Below, piece by piece: positions 32,718-41,847 of a stretch of DNA of 64,000 nucleotides. This DNA is from Paenibacillus silagei. GTDB taxonomy: Bacteria; Bacillota; Bacilli; Paenibacillales; Paenibacillaceae. Position 1 is the first letter of the stretch. Each line of letters begins with the position of its first letter. The DNA lies in contig NZ_JAGGLV010000014.1 of the NCBI RefSeq assembly GCF_017874735.1, positions 124,001 through 188,000 of the forward strand. The letters are read 5' to 3'. The notes under the pieces were generated by a model. The model was not told the origin of the DNA and ran no database searches. It saw only the letters and a program-made list of their open reading frames with translations. The position numbers and the translations under genes are program-made.

Positions 32718-32737
32718 TATGAGGGCCAGCAACAATT

Positions 32738-32778
32738 AAGCATGCGTAATGATTGCTATTGCGCGTGCTTCTTTTTTT
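32738..32778 (+). terminator. Intra-operon attenuating terminator
   Basis: AAGCATGCG (32738-32746) pairs with CGCGTGCTT (32762-32770) with one G-U pair and is followed by CTTTTTTTT, between the binding-protein stop and the permease start. Read-through would give lower permease/ATPase expression. Confidence 0.75.
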
Positions 32779-32814
32779 TAGCAAGCCACAAGCAGAAGAG
32801 AAGGGAAGAATTCT

Positions 32815-33462
32815 ATGGATTTCAGATTCGACATCATCATTCATTATTTACCGGTTCTGCTAAAAGGGACCTTGTTCACCATCGGCGTATCGCTGGTCTC
32901 CATCCTGTGCGGCTCCCTGCTGGGGCTGATTATCGGCTTCGGTAAAATGGCGCCCAGATGGTATTTCCGCTGGCCGTTCCATGCCTATATCAACATCTTC
33001 CGCGGTACGCCGCTCTATGTGCAGATTCTGATCGTCCACTTCGGGCTGATCCCGTTGTTCTACGGCAAAACCTATGCGCTGATGAGCGCATTCGTGGCGC
33101 TGTCGCTCAATTCCGCTGCCTATTCTGCGGAGATCTTCCGCGCCGGTATCCAGTCCATCGACCCCGGTCAGCGGGAAGCGGCCCTATCCCTTGGAATGAC
33201 CCGGCAGCAGGCAATGCGCTTCATTATTCTGCCCCAGGCCATCAAACGGATGGTTCCCGCCTTCGGGAATGAATTCATTGTGCTGGTTAAGGATTCCTCG
33301 CTGCTGGCGCTGATTGCCGCCCCTGAGATTATGTACTGGAGCAATACCATGAAAGGCCAATACCTGCGGATCTGGGAGCCGTATCTGACCGCTGCACTGA
33401 TCTACTTCATTCTTACTTATTCGCTCAGCAAGCTGCTTAATTATATCGAACGGAAGGTGTAG
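32815..33462 (+). CDS. Polar amino-acid ABC transporter permease
   Basis: The 215-aa HisM/GlnP-type permease starts MDFRFDIIIHYLPVLLKGTL, has about five membrane segments, and carries the cytoplasmic EAA-like loop (GQREAALSLGMTRQQAMRFI) that docks to the ATPase. Length is typical. It lies five bases ahead of the ATPase gene. Confidence 0.95.
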   Translation: MDFRFDIIIHYLPVLLKGTLFTIGVSLVSILCGSLLGLIIGFGKMAPRWYFRWPFHAYINIFRGTPLYVQILIVHFGLIPLFYGKTYALMSAFVALSLNSAAYSAEIFRAGIQSIDPGQREAALSLGMTRQQAMRFIILPQAIKRMVPAFGNEFIVLVKDSSLLALIAAPEIMYWSNTMKGQYLRIWEPYLTAALIYFILTYSLSKLLNYIERKV

Positions 33463-33467
33463 CCCCT

Positions 33468-34199
33468 ATGGAACCGGTTATTTCAGTCAAGCATCTGCAC
33501 AAATCATTCGGTGCCCATCAGGTACTGACGGATATCAGCGTCGATATTCACAGCCGGGAGGTTGTGGTTGTCATCGGGCCTTCGGGCTCCGGCAAATCGA
33601 CCTTTCTGCGCTGCCTTAATCTGCTGGAGCAGCCGCAAGCGGGCAATATTATGATTGAAGGCACTTCCTTGATGGCCAAAAGCACAAGGATTAACGATAT
33701 CCGTACCGAGGTGGGGATGGTCTTTCAGCAGTTTAATCTGTTTCCGCACCGTAAGGTGATCGAGAACATCATGCTGGCCCCGATGAAGGTGCGGAAATGG
33801 ACGGAGGATCAAGCGAGGCAGAAGGCGCTGGAGTTGCTGCAGAAGGTAGGGCTTAGCGAGAAGGCGGAGATGTATCCGGCCTCGCTCTCCGGCGGTCAGG
33901 CCCAGCGGGTGGCGATTGCCCGGGCACTGGCGATGGAGCCGAAGATCATGCTGTTCGACGAGCCGACCTCGGCCCTGGACCCCGAGATGGTGGGCGAGGT
34001 GCTGGCGGTTATGAAGGAGCTAGCAAGTGAGGGGATGACCATGGTCGTGGTGACTCATGAGATGGGCTTCGCCCGTGAGGTGGGGGACCGGGTGCTTTTT
34101 ATGGAGCAAGGGGCCATAGTGGAGCAGGGTGCACCGGAGCAGCTGTTCGGCAGCCCGTCGCATGAGCGTACACGGGAGTTTCTGTCCAAGGTGCTGTAA
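33468..34199 (+). CDS. Polar amino-acid ABC transporter ATP-binding protein
   Basis: The 243-aa ATPase has Walker A VIGPSGSGKSTF, Q-loop VFQQFNLFPH, signature LSGGQAQRVAIARAL, Walker B IMLFDEPTSALD and switch His in VVVTHEMGF. Length and sequence match GlnQ/ArtP-type ATPases. It is the last gene of the three-gene importer; the next gene is 250 bases away. Confidence 0.96.
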   Translation: MEPVISVKHLHKSFGAHQVLTDISVDIHSREVVVVIGPSGSGKSTFLRCLNLLEQPQAGNIMIEGTSLMAKSTRINDIRTEVGMVFQQFNLFPHRKVIENIMLAPMKVRKWTEDQARQKALELLQKVGLSEKAEMYPASLSGGQAQRVAIARALAMEPKIMLFDEPTSALDPEMVGEVLAVMKELASEGMTMVVVTHEMGFAREVGDRVLFMEQGAIVEQGAPEQLFGSPSHERTREFLSKVL

Positions 34200-34329
34200 G
34201 AATCGCCCAAAGTAGAATATTGTTATTTAATCGGTTATATTAGAAGAGTAAGAAATAGGCAATAAGTCCAAGCGTGAATAGCTGCCCAGGGTGGCGGGGA
34301 GGAGGCTCGGCGATATCTTTTTTTAAAGT

Positions 34330-34432
34330 ATAAGGATGACAGCGGTTCTGCATAATGATTTATCCTTATATTTCCGGCAGAAAAGGATAGGGTGCTTAAT
34401 AAGACGGCATAGGCTTTCTGCTGGTCATAATT
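34330..34432 (+). repeat. Possible diverged family A repeat upstream of the ter operon
   Basis: TTTATCCTTATATTTCCGGCAG followed by GACGGCATAGGC (landmarks, read separately) recalls the TATCCTTCTATTTCTCGC ... GGACGGCAAAGCC core of the family A repeat. GGCAGAAA and TTTCTGCT can pair where other copies pair AAACGG/CCGTTT. The central CCGTCC/GGACGG stem is not preserved. It lies about 25 bases upstream of terB. Confidence 0.3.
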
Positions 34433-34456
34433 CCATAATGATAGAAGGAGAATACG

Positions 34457-34903
34457 ATGAGCACATTCAAGAATTGGCTGAATACCACCAAAAACGGACT
34501 GACGGATCAAGTGAAGAAATTTAAAAATAAAGACTTTATGAACGCGGTGGTGGCGGGCTGCGCGCTGGTCGCTGCTGCTGACGGCAAGATTGAGGAAGCT
34601 GAGAAGAACAAAATGGCGGGATATATGAATCTCAGCAATGAACTCAAGGTATTTGACATGAGGGACGTCATTGCCCAGTTCAATTACTATGTAAGCAACT
34701 TCGAATTCTCGCCGGAGATCGGTAAGCAGGAAGCGCTGAAGGCTATCGGTAAGTTTAACGGCAAACCGGAGGTTGGACGGTTAATCGTGGGCGTATGCTC
34801 GGCGATTGGTGCAGCAGACGGTGACTTCGACGAGCATGAGAAGGCAGTTGTGCGGAATATCTGCAGCGTACTGGGACTTAGCCCAAGCGAATTCAGCCTG
34901 TAA
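34457..34903 (+). CDS. terB: TerB-family tellurite-resistance/stress protein
   Basis: The 148-aa protein is a TerB all-helical protein: KDFMNAVVAGCALVAAADGK with the metal-binding type Asp/Glu set (ADGKIEEAEK), and a matching second half GVCSAIGAADGDFDEHEKAV. TerB proteins bind metal and form membrane-associated complexes with TerC and TerD proteins in the Ter stress response. It is the first gene of a ter operon that runs to about 46.7 kb. AGAAGGAG precedes ATG 34457. Confidence 0.92.
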   Translation: MSTFKNWLNTTKNGLTDQVKKFKNKDFMNAVVAGCALVAAADGKIEEAEKNKMAGYMNLSNELKVFDMRDVIAQFNYYVSNFEFSPEIGKQEALKAIGKFNGKPEVGRLIVGVCSAIGAADGDFDEHEKAVVRNICSVLGLSPSEFSL

Positions 34904-35014
34904 GTACAGGCTGGATTTCATTTGCTAATTACTGAAACTTTAGGCGATGGACCGCCGTATCACTGATGTAACACCCGCAAGCACACTTCTATCTGGAAAC
35001 GGAGGTACTTCAAG

Positions 35015-35611
35015 TTGGCTGGAATTAATCTGGTAAAAGGTCAGAAGATCGATTTAACCAAAGGCAATGCCGGACTGTCTAACGTAATCGTAGGACTGGG
35101 CTGGGACCCTGCCGAACCGGCAAGGGGATTCTTTGGGGTTAAAAAACAGGCGAATGTTGACTGCGATGCTTCAGCGCTGCTGCTGAATGAGAACGGCAAG
35201 CTGACGAACAAGCTGAACCTTGTCTGCTTTCACAACAAACAGAATGCGAATAACTCTGTAGTCCACTCGGGGGATAATCTGACGGGTGAGGGCGACGGGG
35301 ACGACGAACAGATCATGGTGAATCTGAAGCAGATTCCTGCCGATGTCCATAAGGTCCTTGTTGTAGTTAACATCTACGATGCGGTGAACCGCAAGCAGGA
35401 TTTCGGAATGATCAAATCTGCGTATATCCGCATTATTAATGCGGCAGGGAATGCAGAATTGGTTAAGTTTAATCTAACAGACAATTATACAGGCTTCACG
35501 GCACTGATCTGCGGTGAGCTGTACCGTCATGGCGAAGAGTGGAAATTCGCAGCCATCGGTGAAGCGGCCCACGCCGCGCATATCAATCAGCTGGCAGAAC
35601 GCTATATCTAA
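35015..35611 (+). CDS. TerD-family protein, paralogue 1 (divergent)
   Basis: The 198-aa TerD-domain protein begins AGINLVKGQKIDLTKGNAGL and keeps the Ca2+-binding acidic core (VDCDASALLL and GEGDGDDEQI). The segment GFFGVKKQANVD replaces the usual KYDGGKDFDLD, so the first ligand loop is altered. TTG 35015 is nine bases after GGAGG. TerD proteins bind Ca2+ and are thought to organise a membrane-linked signalling complex. It is one of four consecutive TerD-domain genes that presumably arose by tandem duplication. Confidence 0.92.
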   Translation: MAGINLVKGQKIDLTKGNAGLSNVIVGLGWDPAEPARGFFGVKKQANVDCDASALLLNENGKLTNKLNLVCFHNKQNANNSVVHSGDNLTGEGDGDDEQIMVNLKQIPADVHKVLVVVNIYDAVNRKQDFGMIKSAYIRIINAAGNAELVKFNLTDNYTGFTALICGELYRHGEEWKFAAIGEAAHAAHINQLAERYI

Positions 35612-35640
35612 ATCCAATTTGAGAAAAGAGGGCTCTATTC

Positions 35641-36216
35641 ATGGCTATTAACTTATCCAAGGGACAAAAAATTGATTTAACCAAAACAAATCCAGGCTTG
35701 TCCAAAATCACAGTCGGTCTCGGATGGGATACGAATAAATATGATGGCGGTAAGGACTTTGACCTTGACGTTTCCGTGTTCCTGACGAATGCGAACGGTA
35801 AAGTCGATAAAGAAACCAACTTCATTTTCTTCAACAACAAGCAGAACGAGAACGCTTCTGTTGTTCACACCGGCGATAACCGTACCGGGGAAGGCGACGG
35901 AGACGATGAGCAGGTTCAAGTCGATTTGCTTAATGTTCCTGCAGATGTGGACAAGATTGCCTTCACCATTACCATCTATGAAGCAGAATCCAGAAGCCAG
36001 AACTTCGGACAAGTCTCCCGTTCTTATGTACGTATCGTCAACGATGCGAACAGTGAGGAACTGATCCGCTTTGACCTGGGTGAAGATTTCTCCGTTGAAA
36101 CAGGCGTAGTTGTAGGCGAATTGTACCGTAACGGCGCAGAATGGAAATTCAACGCGATTGGCAGCGGCTACAAGGACGGTCTCTCCGGCTTGACCCGTGA
36201 TTACGGTCTGCAATAA
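35641..36216 (+). CDS. terD: TerD-family protein, paralogue 2 (canonical)
   Basis: The 191-aa protein is a textbook TerD: INLSKGQKIDLTKTNPGLS, the ligand loop KYDGGKDFDLDVSVFL and the GEGDGDDEQVQVDL loop supplying acidic Ca2+ ligands, and the C-terminal FSVETGVVVGELYRNGAEWK. About 30 bases separate it from paralogue 1. Strong AAAAGAGGG ribosome-binding site. Confidence 0.95.
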   Translation: MAINLSKGQKIDLTKTNPGLSKITVGLGWDTNKYDGGKDFDLDVSVFLTNANGKVDKETNFIFFNNKQNENASVVHTGDNRTGEGDGDDEQVQVDLLNVPADVDKIAFTITIYEAESRSQNFGQVSRSYVRIVNDANSEELIRFDLGEDFSVETGVVVGELYRNGAEWKFNAIGSGYKDGLSGLTRDYGLQ

Positions 36217-36266
36217 GACTCTGACATTACGGGAATTAAATCTGTAAGGAAAGAGGGTTTTTGACA

Positions 36267-36848
36267 GTGACGATCAGTCTTTCCAAAGGACAGCGGATTG
36301 ATCTTACCAAGACCAATCCGGGTCTGACCAAAGTAGTTGTAGGACTGGGCTGGGATACAAACAAGTACAGCGGCGGCAAGGATTTCGACCTCGATGCATC
36401 AGCATTCCTGCTGCATGAGGACGGCAAAGCCAAAAGCGAAAATGACTTTGTATTCTATAACAATCCGAGCGGCGGTACAGGCTCTGTAACCCATACAGGG
36501 GACAATCGCACAGGTGAAGGCGACGGGGATGATGAGCAGATCGTCGTAGACTTCAGTCTGGTGCCTGCCAATATTCAGCGGATCGGGATTACGGTCACGA
36601 TCTATGATTATGAGGCCCGGGCGCAGAACTTCGGACAAGTCTCCAACGCTTTCGTCCGTGTAGTTGATGCATCCAGTGACCGTGAGATTCTGCGGTTCGA
36701 TCTGGGCGAGGATTTCTCCACCGAGACGGCTGTGGTCTTCTGTGAATTCTACCGCCAGGGGGCGGATTGGAAATTCCAGGCGATTGGCAGCGGCTTCGCT
36801 GGCGGACTAAGCGCATTATGCAAAAACTACGGGCTGGACGCGCAATAA
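36267..36848 (+). CDS. TerD-family protein, paralogue 3
   Basis: GTG 36267 is preferred because GAGGG lies nine bases upstream; the TTG at 36261 is only three bases from it. The 193-aa product (MTISLSKGQRIDLTKTNPGL) keeps the KYSGGKDFDLDASAFLL and GEGDGDDEQIVVDF acidic loops, so it should still bind Ca2+. Very similar to paralogue 2. Confidence 0.94.
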   Translation: MTISLSKGQRIDLTKTNPGLTKVVVGLGWDTNKYSGGKDFDLDASAFLLHEDGKAKSENDFVFYNNPSGGTGSVTHTGDNRTGEGDGDDEQIVVDFSLVPANIQRIGITVTIYDYEARAQNFGQVSNAFVRVVDASSDREILRFDLGEDFSTETAVVFCEFYRQGADWKFQAIGSGFAGGLSALCKNYGLDAQ

Positions 36849-36942
36849 GAGCTTCAAAGGCGGGATCATCATCGATCCTGCCCTTTTTATACACAAAATC
36901 TGATAAGTTGCGCTCTTATCCATGTATAAAGGTGGCGTAAGA

Positions 36943-38265
36943 ATGAATACAGAAGTAGTCAAAGGACAGAAAGCAGATCTGACCAAAGGGAACCCGGGGC
37001 TCCGCAGCATTACGGTTGAGATCGGGTGGAAAGCTCCGTCTTCCATGGATATTGATGCTTCCGCATTCCTGCTTGGAGCTGGCGGTAAAGTGAGCAGTGA
37101 TGACGATCTGATCTTTTACAATAACCCGTCTACTCCCTTTATCACCTATAAAGATGTACCGGGTACAGCTTCGGGCGGACTGAAGCAGTTCGAGGTCTCG
37201 CTGGAGCGGATTCCGGCAAACATAGTGAAGATTGCCTTCACGCTTACTCTGTATGACGGAGAAAACCGCAAGCAGATGTTCGGACAAATGAGTGAAGCGG
37301 AGTGCCGGATCGTGAATCAGGCGACAGGTGCGCAGCTTCTGCGGTGTAACCTTGGAAATCAGTTCTCTGTGGAAACGGCTGTTGTAGTTGGAGAATTATA
37401 TAGACATGGTGAAGAATGGAAATACAGTGCGATTGTTGCGGGCTTCTCGGGCGGGCTTAAGGCGCTCTGCGGCAACTATGGCATAGAAGTAGAGGACGAG
37501 CCTGCACCGGCAGCGAAGCCGCCGGAACAGACGCCGCCGGCACGCCCGCCGCTTCAAGTGCCGCCGCCCCGCGCAGAGTCATCCAGACCGAATATTGTGA
37601 TTCCGCCACCGCCTGCACCGGCACCCCCTAAGCAGGAGGCAGCTCCCGCACCGGCGCTGAATCTCAATCTGAAGAAGATTGAGCTGAAGAAGAAGGGTGA
37701 TTCGATTAACCTGAAGAAATCCGCCTCCGGCCTGGGTGAGCTGCTCATTAACCTGAACTGGAATCAGAAGCAGGGCGGAGGGCTGTTCAGCCGTAACAAG
37801 GGCGGGGTAGATCTCGATCTGGCTTGTCTGTATGAGCTGAAGAACGGCAGCAAAGGCGTGGTGCAGGCTCTGGGCAATGCGTTCGGCAACCTCCAGCAGC
37901 CGCCTTACATCATGCTTGATGGAGATGACCGGACCGGCTCCGTAACATCCGGCGAGAATCTGCGTATAAACGGAAGTAAGGTAGCCCAGATCGAACGGAT
38001 TCTGGTGTTTGCCTTTATTTACAAAGGAGTTACCAACTGGTCTGAGGCGGATGGGGTGGTTACCCTGAAGCAGGATGGAGGACCGGATATTATCGTGAAT
38101 CTGGACGAGCATAACAACCGTAAAGGCATGTGCGCCATCGCGCTGATCCGGAATGTGGATAACGAGACCTTCAGTATTGAACGACTCGTGCAATATTTCA
38201 GCGGTCACCGGGAGATGGATGAGGCTTATGGCTGGGGGCTTCGCTGGGTAGCGGGAAGTAAATAA
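36943..38265 (+). CDS. Two-domain TerD/TerA-like protein with proline-rich linker
   Basis: ATG 36943 is seven bases after AAGGTGG; the ATG at 36922 lacks a site. In the 440-aa product residues ~1-185 are a TerD domain in which the GEGDGDDEQ loop is replaced by VPGTASGGLKQF, so part of the Ca2+ site is lost. Residues ~190-245 are a Pro/Ala-rich linker (PPEQTPPARPPLQVPPPR). Residues ~250-440 form a second, TerA-like domain (INLKKSASGLGELLINLNWN, GVDLDLACLYEL, MLDGDDRTG). It may act as a scaffold joining TerD complexes. Confidence 0.9.
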   Translation: MNTEVVKGQKADLTKGNPGLRSITVEIGWKAPSSMDIDASAFLLGAGGKVSSDDDLIFYNNPSTPFITYKDVPGTASGGLKQFEVSLERIPANIVKIAFTLTLYDGENRKQMFGQMSEAECRIVNQATGAQLLRCNLGNQFSVETAVVVGELYRHGEEWKYSAIVAGFSGGLKALCGNYGIEVEDEPAPAAKPPEQTPPARPPLQVPPPRAESSRPNIVIPPPPAPAPPKQEAAPAPALNLNLKKIELKKKGDSINLKKSASGLGELLINLNWNQKQGGGLFSRNKGGVDLDLACLYELKNGSKGVVQALGNAFGNLQQPPYIMLDGDDRTGSVTSGENLRINGSKVAQIERILVFAFIYKGVTNWSEADGVVTLKQDGGPDIIVNLDEHNNRKGMCAIALIRNVDNETFSIERLVQYFSGHREMDEAYGWGLRWVAGSK

Positions 38266-38292
38266 TTTGATATTACCGGAGGCGCAAGTGGA

Positions 38293-39036
38293 ATGGACTG
38301 GTTCAGTGATTTTTTTAGGAGTATCGGTGAGAATTATGGGCATTTCTTCTCATGGAGTGATATTGCAGGAACGCTCTCCGACCCTGTCAGCTGGGGAATA
38401 ATCGGAAGCCTGATTCTGCTGGAGGGTCTGTTGTCTGCTGATAACGCGCTTGTACTGGCGGTCATGGTTAAGCACCTGCCGAAAGAGCAGCAGCGTAAGG
38501 CTTTGTTCTACGGGATACTCGGCGCTTATTTATTTAGATTCCTGGCGATTGGTCTGGGGACCTATCTCGTCAAATTTACGCTGGTTAAGGTGCTTGGAGC
38601 CTTGTATCTCTTCTACATTGCCTACAAAGGGTTGTTCAAGGGCAGCGGTGAAGATGGCGAGATTAAGAATAAAGGCGCATCCTTCTGGAAGACGGTACTC
38701 CTCGTTGAATTAATGGATATTGCCTTCAGTATTGACAGCGTGGTAGCCGCATTTGGTCTTAGCAGTGAAGTATGGGTACTCTTCCTGGGCGGTATTCTCG
38801 GCGTGCTGATGATGCGCGGAGTGGCACAGGTGTTCCTCAAGCTGATTGCCAGATATCCTGAATTGGAACAGACAGCATTCCTGCTTATTGCACTGATTGC
38901 CGGTAAAATGCTTGCCGGAGCCTTCGGCTATGAATTGCCGCATGTAATTTTCTTCGGTATTCTAATTGCGGTGTTTGCAGGTACTATCGTGTACAGCGCA
39001 AGCAAACGCAAGAAGGCTGAGAACCACAAGGCCTGA
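38293..39036 (+). CDS. TerC-family integral membrane protein
   Basis: The 247-aa protein has about seven membrane spans and the two TerC acidic motifs LLEGLLSADNALVLAVMVKH and MDIAFSIDSVVAAFGL, which carry conserved Asp/Glu/Asn residues within the membrane. TerC proteins are implicated in metal (notably manganese) export and in anchoring TerB/TerD complexes. Short spacing (27 bases) to the upstream gene shows it belongs to the ter operon. Confidence 0.93.
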   Translation: MDWFSDFFRSIGENYGHFFSWSDIAGTLSDPVSWGIIGSLILLEGLLSADNALVLAVMVKHLPKEQQRKALFYGILGAYLFRFLAIGLGTYLVKFTLVKVLGALYLFYIAYKGLFKGSGEDGEIKNKGASFWKTVLLVELMDIAFSIDSVVAAFGLSSEVWVLFLGGILGVLMMRGVAQVFLKLIARYPELEQTAFLLIALIAGKMLAGAFGYELPHVIFFGILIAVFAGTIVYSASKRKKAENHKA

Positions 39037-39148
39037 TGGTTGTGCGTGCTTCATCTTTTTATCCTTTATAGCTGTGCAGGAAGGCGCGGGGTTCACGGGA
39101 AGGGTGGACTCCGGCACGCCTTTCGGGTAATCGTAACAGGTTTATAGC

Positions 39149-39232
39149 ATGGCCTTTGCTTGGGTTCTAAGCAAGCCGGATACCGTCCCCGAGAGGACGG
39201 CATAGCTGGTTCTGCTCGCAGCCAAAGGCCAT
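39149..39232 (+). repeat. Family A structured repeat, diverged copy 4, ahead of the Ter biosynthetic genes
   Basis: Three nested stems: ATGGCCTTTG/CAAAGGCCAT (39149-39158 with 39223-39232), AGCCGG/CTGGTT (39174-39179 with 39206-39211, two G-U pairs) and CCGTCC/GGACGG (39183-39188 with 39195-39200). The inner two stems and the CATAG bulge correspond to ACGG/CCGT, CCGTCC/GGACGG and CAAAG in the other copies. It ends 38 bases before the lyase gene. Confidence 0.65.
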
Positions 39233-39269
39233 TTGGATTGTGCTGGCACAACATTAAGGGGGAAGGGCC

Positions 39270-40478
39270 TTGAGATATTTCGATTACCTCACACAAGAAC
39301 AGGAAGCCTCATTATTCCATGTTCCGCCGGTTTCATTTGATCATACTACCCGCAAGGATTTACTGGCTTATGCCGTCGGAGCAGCCCTTTATATGCCGGC
39401 CACCCGTGCCAGTGTTGCCGAAGATATTATTAAGCTGAGAGCCTCGGGGCTTATCACGGTAATCATAGATTTGGAGGATGCCATCGGGGACGGTGAAGTG
39501 GATTATGCCGAAGAATCCATCGTCAGGCATCTGGCATTTCTGTCCGCTTATGCGGAGAATGAGCCGGACCAGCGCGGCAGTCTTCCGCTGCTGTTCATCC
39601 GCGTACGTAACCCTGCACAGCTGCGGGATCTGATCTTTCGGCTGGGATCATTAATCACCATGCTGACCGGCTTCGTCTTCCCCAAGTTCTCCGTAGAGAA
39701 CGGTACGGATTATTTCGAGGCCATTGCCGATTACAATGACACACGCAGCTATTCAGCCCCGGTGCTGTACGGGATGCCGATTCTGGAGAATGCACCGATC
39801 ATCTACCGGGAGAGCCGGATGGACACTCTGCTTGGGGTCCGGGATCTGCTGGGGCAATACCGCGAGTATGTGCTGAATGTCCGGATTGGGGCTACAGACT
39901 TCTCCAGTCTGTTCGGATTGCGGCGCAGCCCGGATATCAGCATCTATGACCTGACGCCGATCCGCGACTGCATGTCGGATATCATTAACGTATTTGGCCG
40001 TGTGGAGGAAGGATACGTGATCTCGGGTCCTGTGTGGGAGTATTTTGCCAGCAAAGGACACCGGGTCCTCCGCCCGCAGCTGCGGGAGACGCCCTTCGAG
40101 GATACCTACGGCAAGCATGGCCGCGAGATGCGCAACAGCTTCATTTCAAGCTCGATGGACGGGCTGATCCGGGAAGTAATTCTGGACAAGGAGAACGGCA
40201 TTGTGGGCAAAACCATTATCCACCCTTCCCACCTCAGACCTGTGCAGGCGATGTATACCGTAATGCATGAAGAGTATGTGGATGCCTTAAGTATTGTAGA
40301 CAGCAACGATGGCAGCCGCGGCGTGTTCAAGAGTGAATACTATAATAAAATGAATGAAATCAAGCCTCATTTGAACTGGGCCAGACGAATTTTATTACGA
40401 TCTCAAATATACGGGGTGTTACATGAACAACAGCATTTTGTCGGATTACTGCCCGAGAACGAATACACACACGTTTAA
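39270..40478 (+). CDS. Ter-associated HpcH/HpaI-type C-C bond lyase (TIM barrel)
   Basis: The 402-aa protein belongs to the citrate-lyase-beta/HpcH fold found in ter operons: LITVIIDLEDAIGDGEVDYA, LLFIRVRNPAQLRDLI, YGMPILENAPIIYRE, VRIGATDFSSLFGLRR and GKTIIHPSHLRPVQ. It is predicted to cleave or form a C-C bond in the synthesis of a nucleoside-like metabolite by the Ter biosynthetic module. TTG 39270 follows GAAGGG closely. It overlaps the next gene by 56 bases, showing tight coupling. Confidence 0.88.
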   Translation: MRYFDYLTQEQEASLFHVPPVSFDHTTRKDLLAYAVGAALYMPATRASVAEDIIKLRASGLITVIIDLEDAIGDGEVDYAEESIVRHLAFLSAYAENEPDQRGSLPLLFIRVRNPAQLRDLIFRLGSLITMLTGFVFPKFSVENGTDYFEAIADYNDTRSYSAPVLYGMPILENAPIIYRESRMDTLLGVRDLLGQYREYVLNVRIGATDFSSLFGLRRSPDISIYDLTPIRDCMSDIINVFGRVEEGYVISGPVWEYFASKGHRVLRPQLRETPFEDTYGKHGREMRNSFISSSMDGLIREVILDKENGIVGKTIIHPSHLRPVQAMYTVMHEEYVDALSIVDSNDGSRGVFKSEYYNKMNEIKPHLNWARRILLRSQIYGVLHEQQHFVGLLPENEYTHV

Positions 40479-41847
40479 TATCGTCGAGAATCTGCAGGTT
40501 ACGGTAACAGAAACCTCCAATCCTTTTCATATGCCTGTGGAGTCCTTGTTCTCCATGGCTGCACGAATCAATAAGAAGCGCTCCTTCCTGTTCGTCAGCA
40601 AAGTGCTTGGCAAGCACATTCCCGTAGGGCCCTATACCCCGCTGCTTAGCGGAGCGGCACTCGCCTTGCTCCTGTATCTGGAGATGAGTGGGGATACCGC
40701 TGACCGGGAGGTTATGGACCCGCTGATGAACCAGGCCGTTCATGGCCTGATCCATCCTGAGTATGCGGAAGAAGCTTATCATGCGCTGCTTGCTGCACGT
40801 CTGGCTCTGCCTGAGCCGGTTCTGTTTATCGGGTTCGCCGAAACCGCTACCGCCCTGGGCCACAGCATGTATAATGCATTCGCCGGCGGCGCGTCTTATA
40901 TTCATACCACGCGCGAGATGATTCCTGAGCTGGAATCGGTGGTGACCTTCGTGGAGGAGCATTCCCATGCGATGGACCACCTCTGTTACGCGCTGGATGC
41001 CAGCCTGCTGTCAGGGACTGAACCGGTCATCCTGGTGGATGATGAGATTACCACCGGCAATACGGCGGTCAACATCATCCGGGACATTCAGTCGAAATTC
41101 CCGCGCCGCGAATATGTAGTGGCTTCGCTCCTCGACTGGCGGAGCGAGGCGAATATTCAGGCGAACCGTGAGCTGGAGCAGGAGCTGGGGATACGGATTA
41201 CCGCTCTATCCCTGCTGCAGGGAAGCATTAAGGTTGAGGGGGTTCCGCTGCTGCAGCCTGCAGCTGATAACGGAGCCGCTGCTACCACAGGTGCAGAGCT
41301 TGTAACTACTTATGTGCGGGACGGCCTGGAGCGGCTGCCTGTAACCTCTGTGGATGCACAAGGCGTGATCAATCCGGCGGCATATCTGAAGCTCAGCGGC
41401 CGCTTTGGCCTGAAATCTGAGGATAATGTGCAGCTTGATGCCGGTGTAAGCCGCGTGGCCGAGCAGCTCCGGAGCTTGCGGGAAGGCGCCCGTGCCCTGG
41501 TGATGGGAGTAGGCGAGTTCATGTATCTGCCGATGCGGATTGCGGCGGAGATGGGTGAAGGCGTGTCTCATCAGTCCTCCACCCGCAGTCCGATCCATCC
41601 CGAGCGGCGTGCGGATTACGGCGTGCACAGCGCGTCCGCGTATCCATCCGCAGGGGATACGGAGATCTTGAATTTCATCTATAATGTTGAACCTGGACAG
41701 TATGATGATATCTTCGTCCTGCTGGAGCGAGAGGTGCCCCGGCAGCGGATTGCGCCGATGACGGATATTTTACAGAGGCTGGCGGGCAATAAGGTACATC
41801 TTGTTGTGCTCAGCTCAGAACCAGATACGGGAGGCTCAGGGCTATGA
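40423..41847 (+). CDS. Ter-associated phosphoribosyltransferase (PRTase with TRSP domain)
   Basis: In this 474-aa protein, residues ~40-290 are a phosphoribosyltransferase fold with the PRPP motif VILVDDEITTGNTAVNII, and the C-terminal ~180 residues (LVMGVGEFMYLPMRIAAEMG, SSTRSPIHPERRADYGVHSA) match the TRSP domain that accompanies such enzymes in ter loci. It would attach a base-like group to a phosphoribosyl unit. It overlaps its upstream and downstream neighbours by 56 and 4 bases. Confidence 0.88.
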   Translation: MNNSILSDYCPRTNTHTFNIVENLQVTVTETSNPFHMPVESLFSMAARINKKRSFLFVSKVLGKHIPVGPYTPLLSGAALALLLYLEMSGDTADREVMDPLMNQAVHGLIHPEYAEEAYHALLAARLALPEPVLFIGFAETATALGHSMYNAFAGGASYIHTTREMIPELESVVTFVEEHSHAMDHLCYALDASLLSGTEPVILVDDEITTGNTAVNIIRDIQSKFPRREYVVASLLDWRSEANIQANRELEQELGIRITALSLLQGSIKVEGVPLLQPAADNGAAATTGAELVTTYVRDGLERLPVTSVDAQGVINPAAYLKLSGRFGLKSEDNVQLDAGVSRVAEQLRSLREGARALVMGVGEFMYLPMRIAAEMGEGVSHQSSTRSPIHPERRADYGVHSASAYPSAGDTEILNFIYNVEPGQYDDIFVLLEREVPRQRIAPMTDILQRLAGNKVHLVVLSSEPDTGGSGL

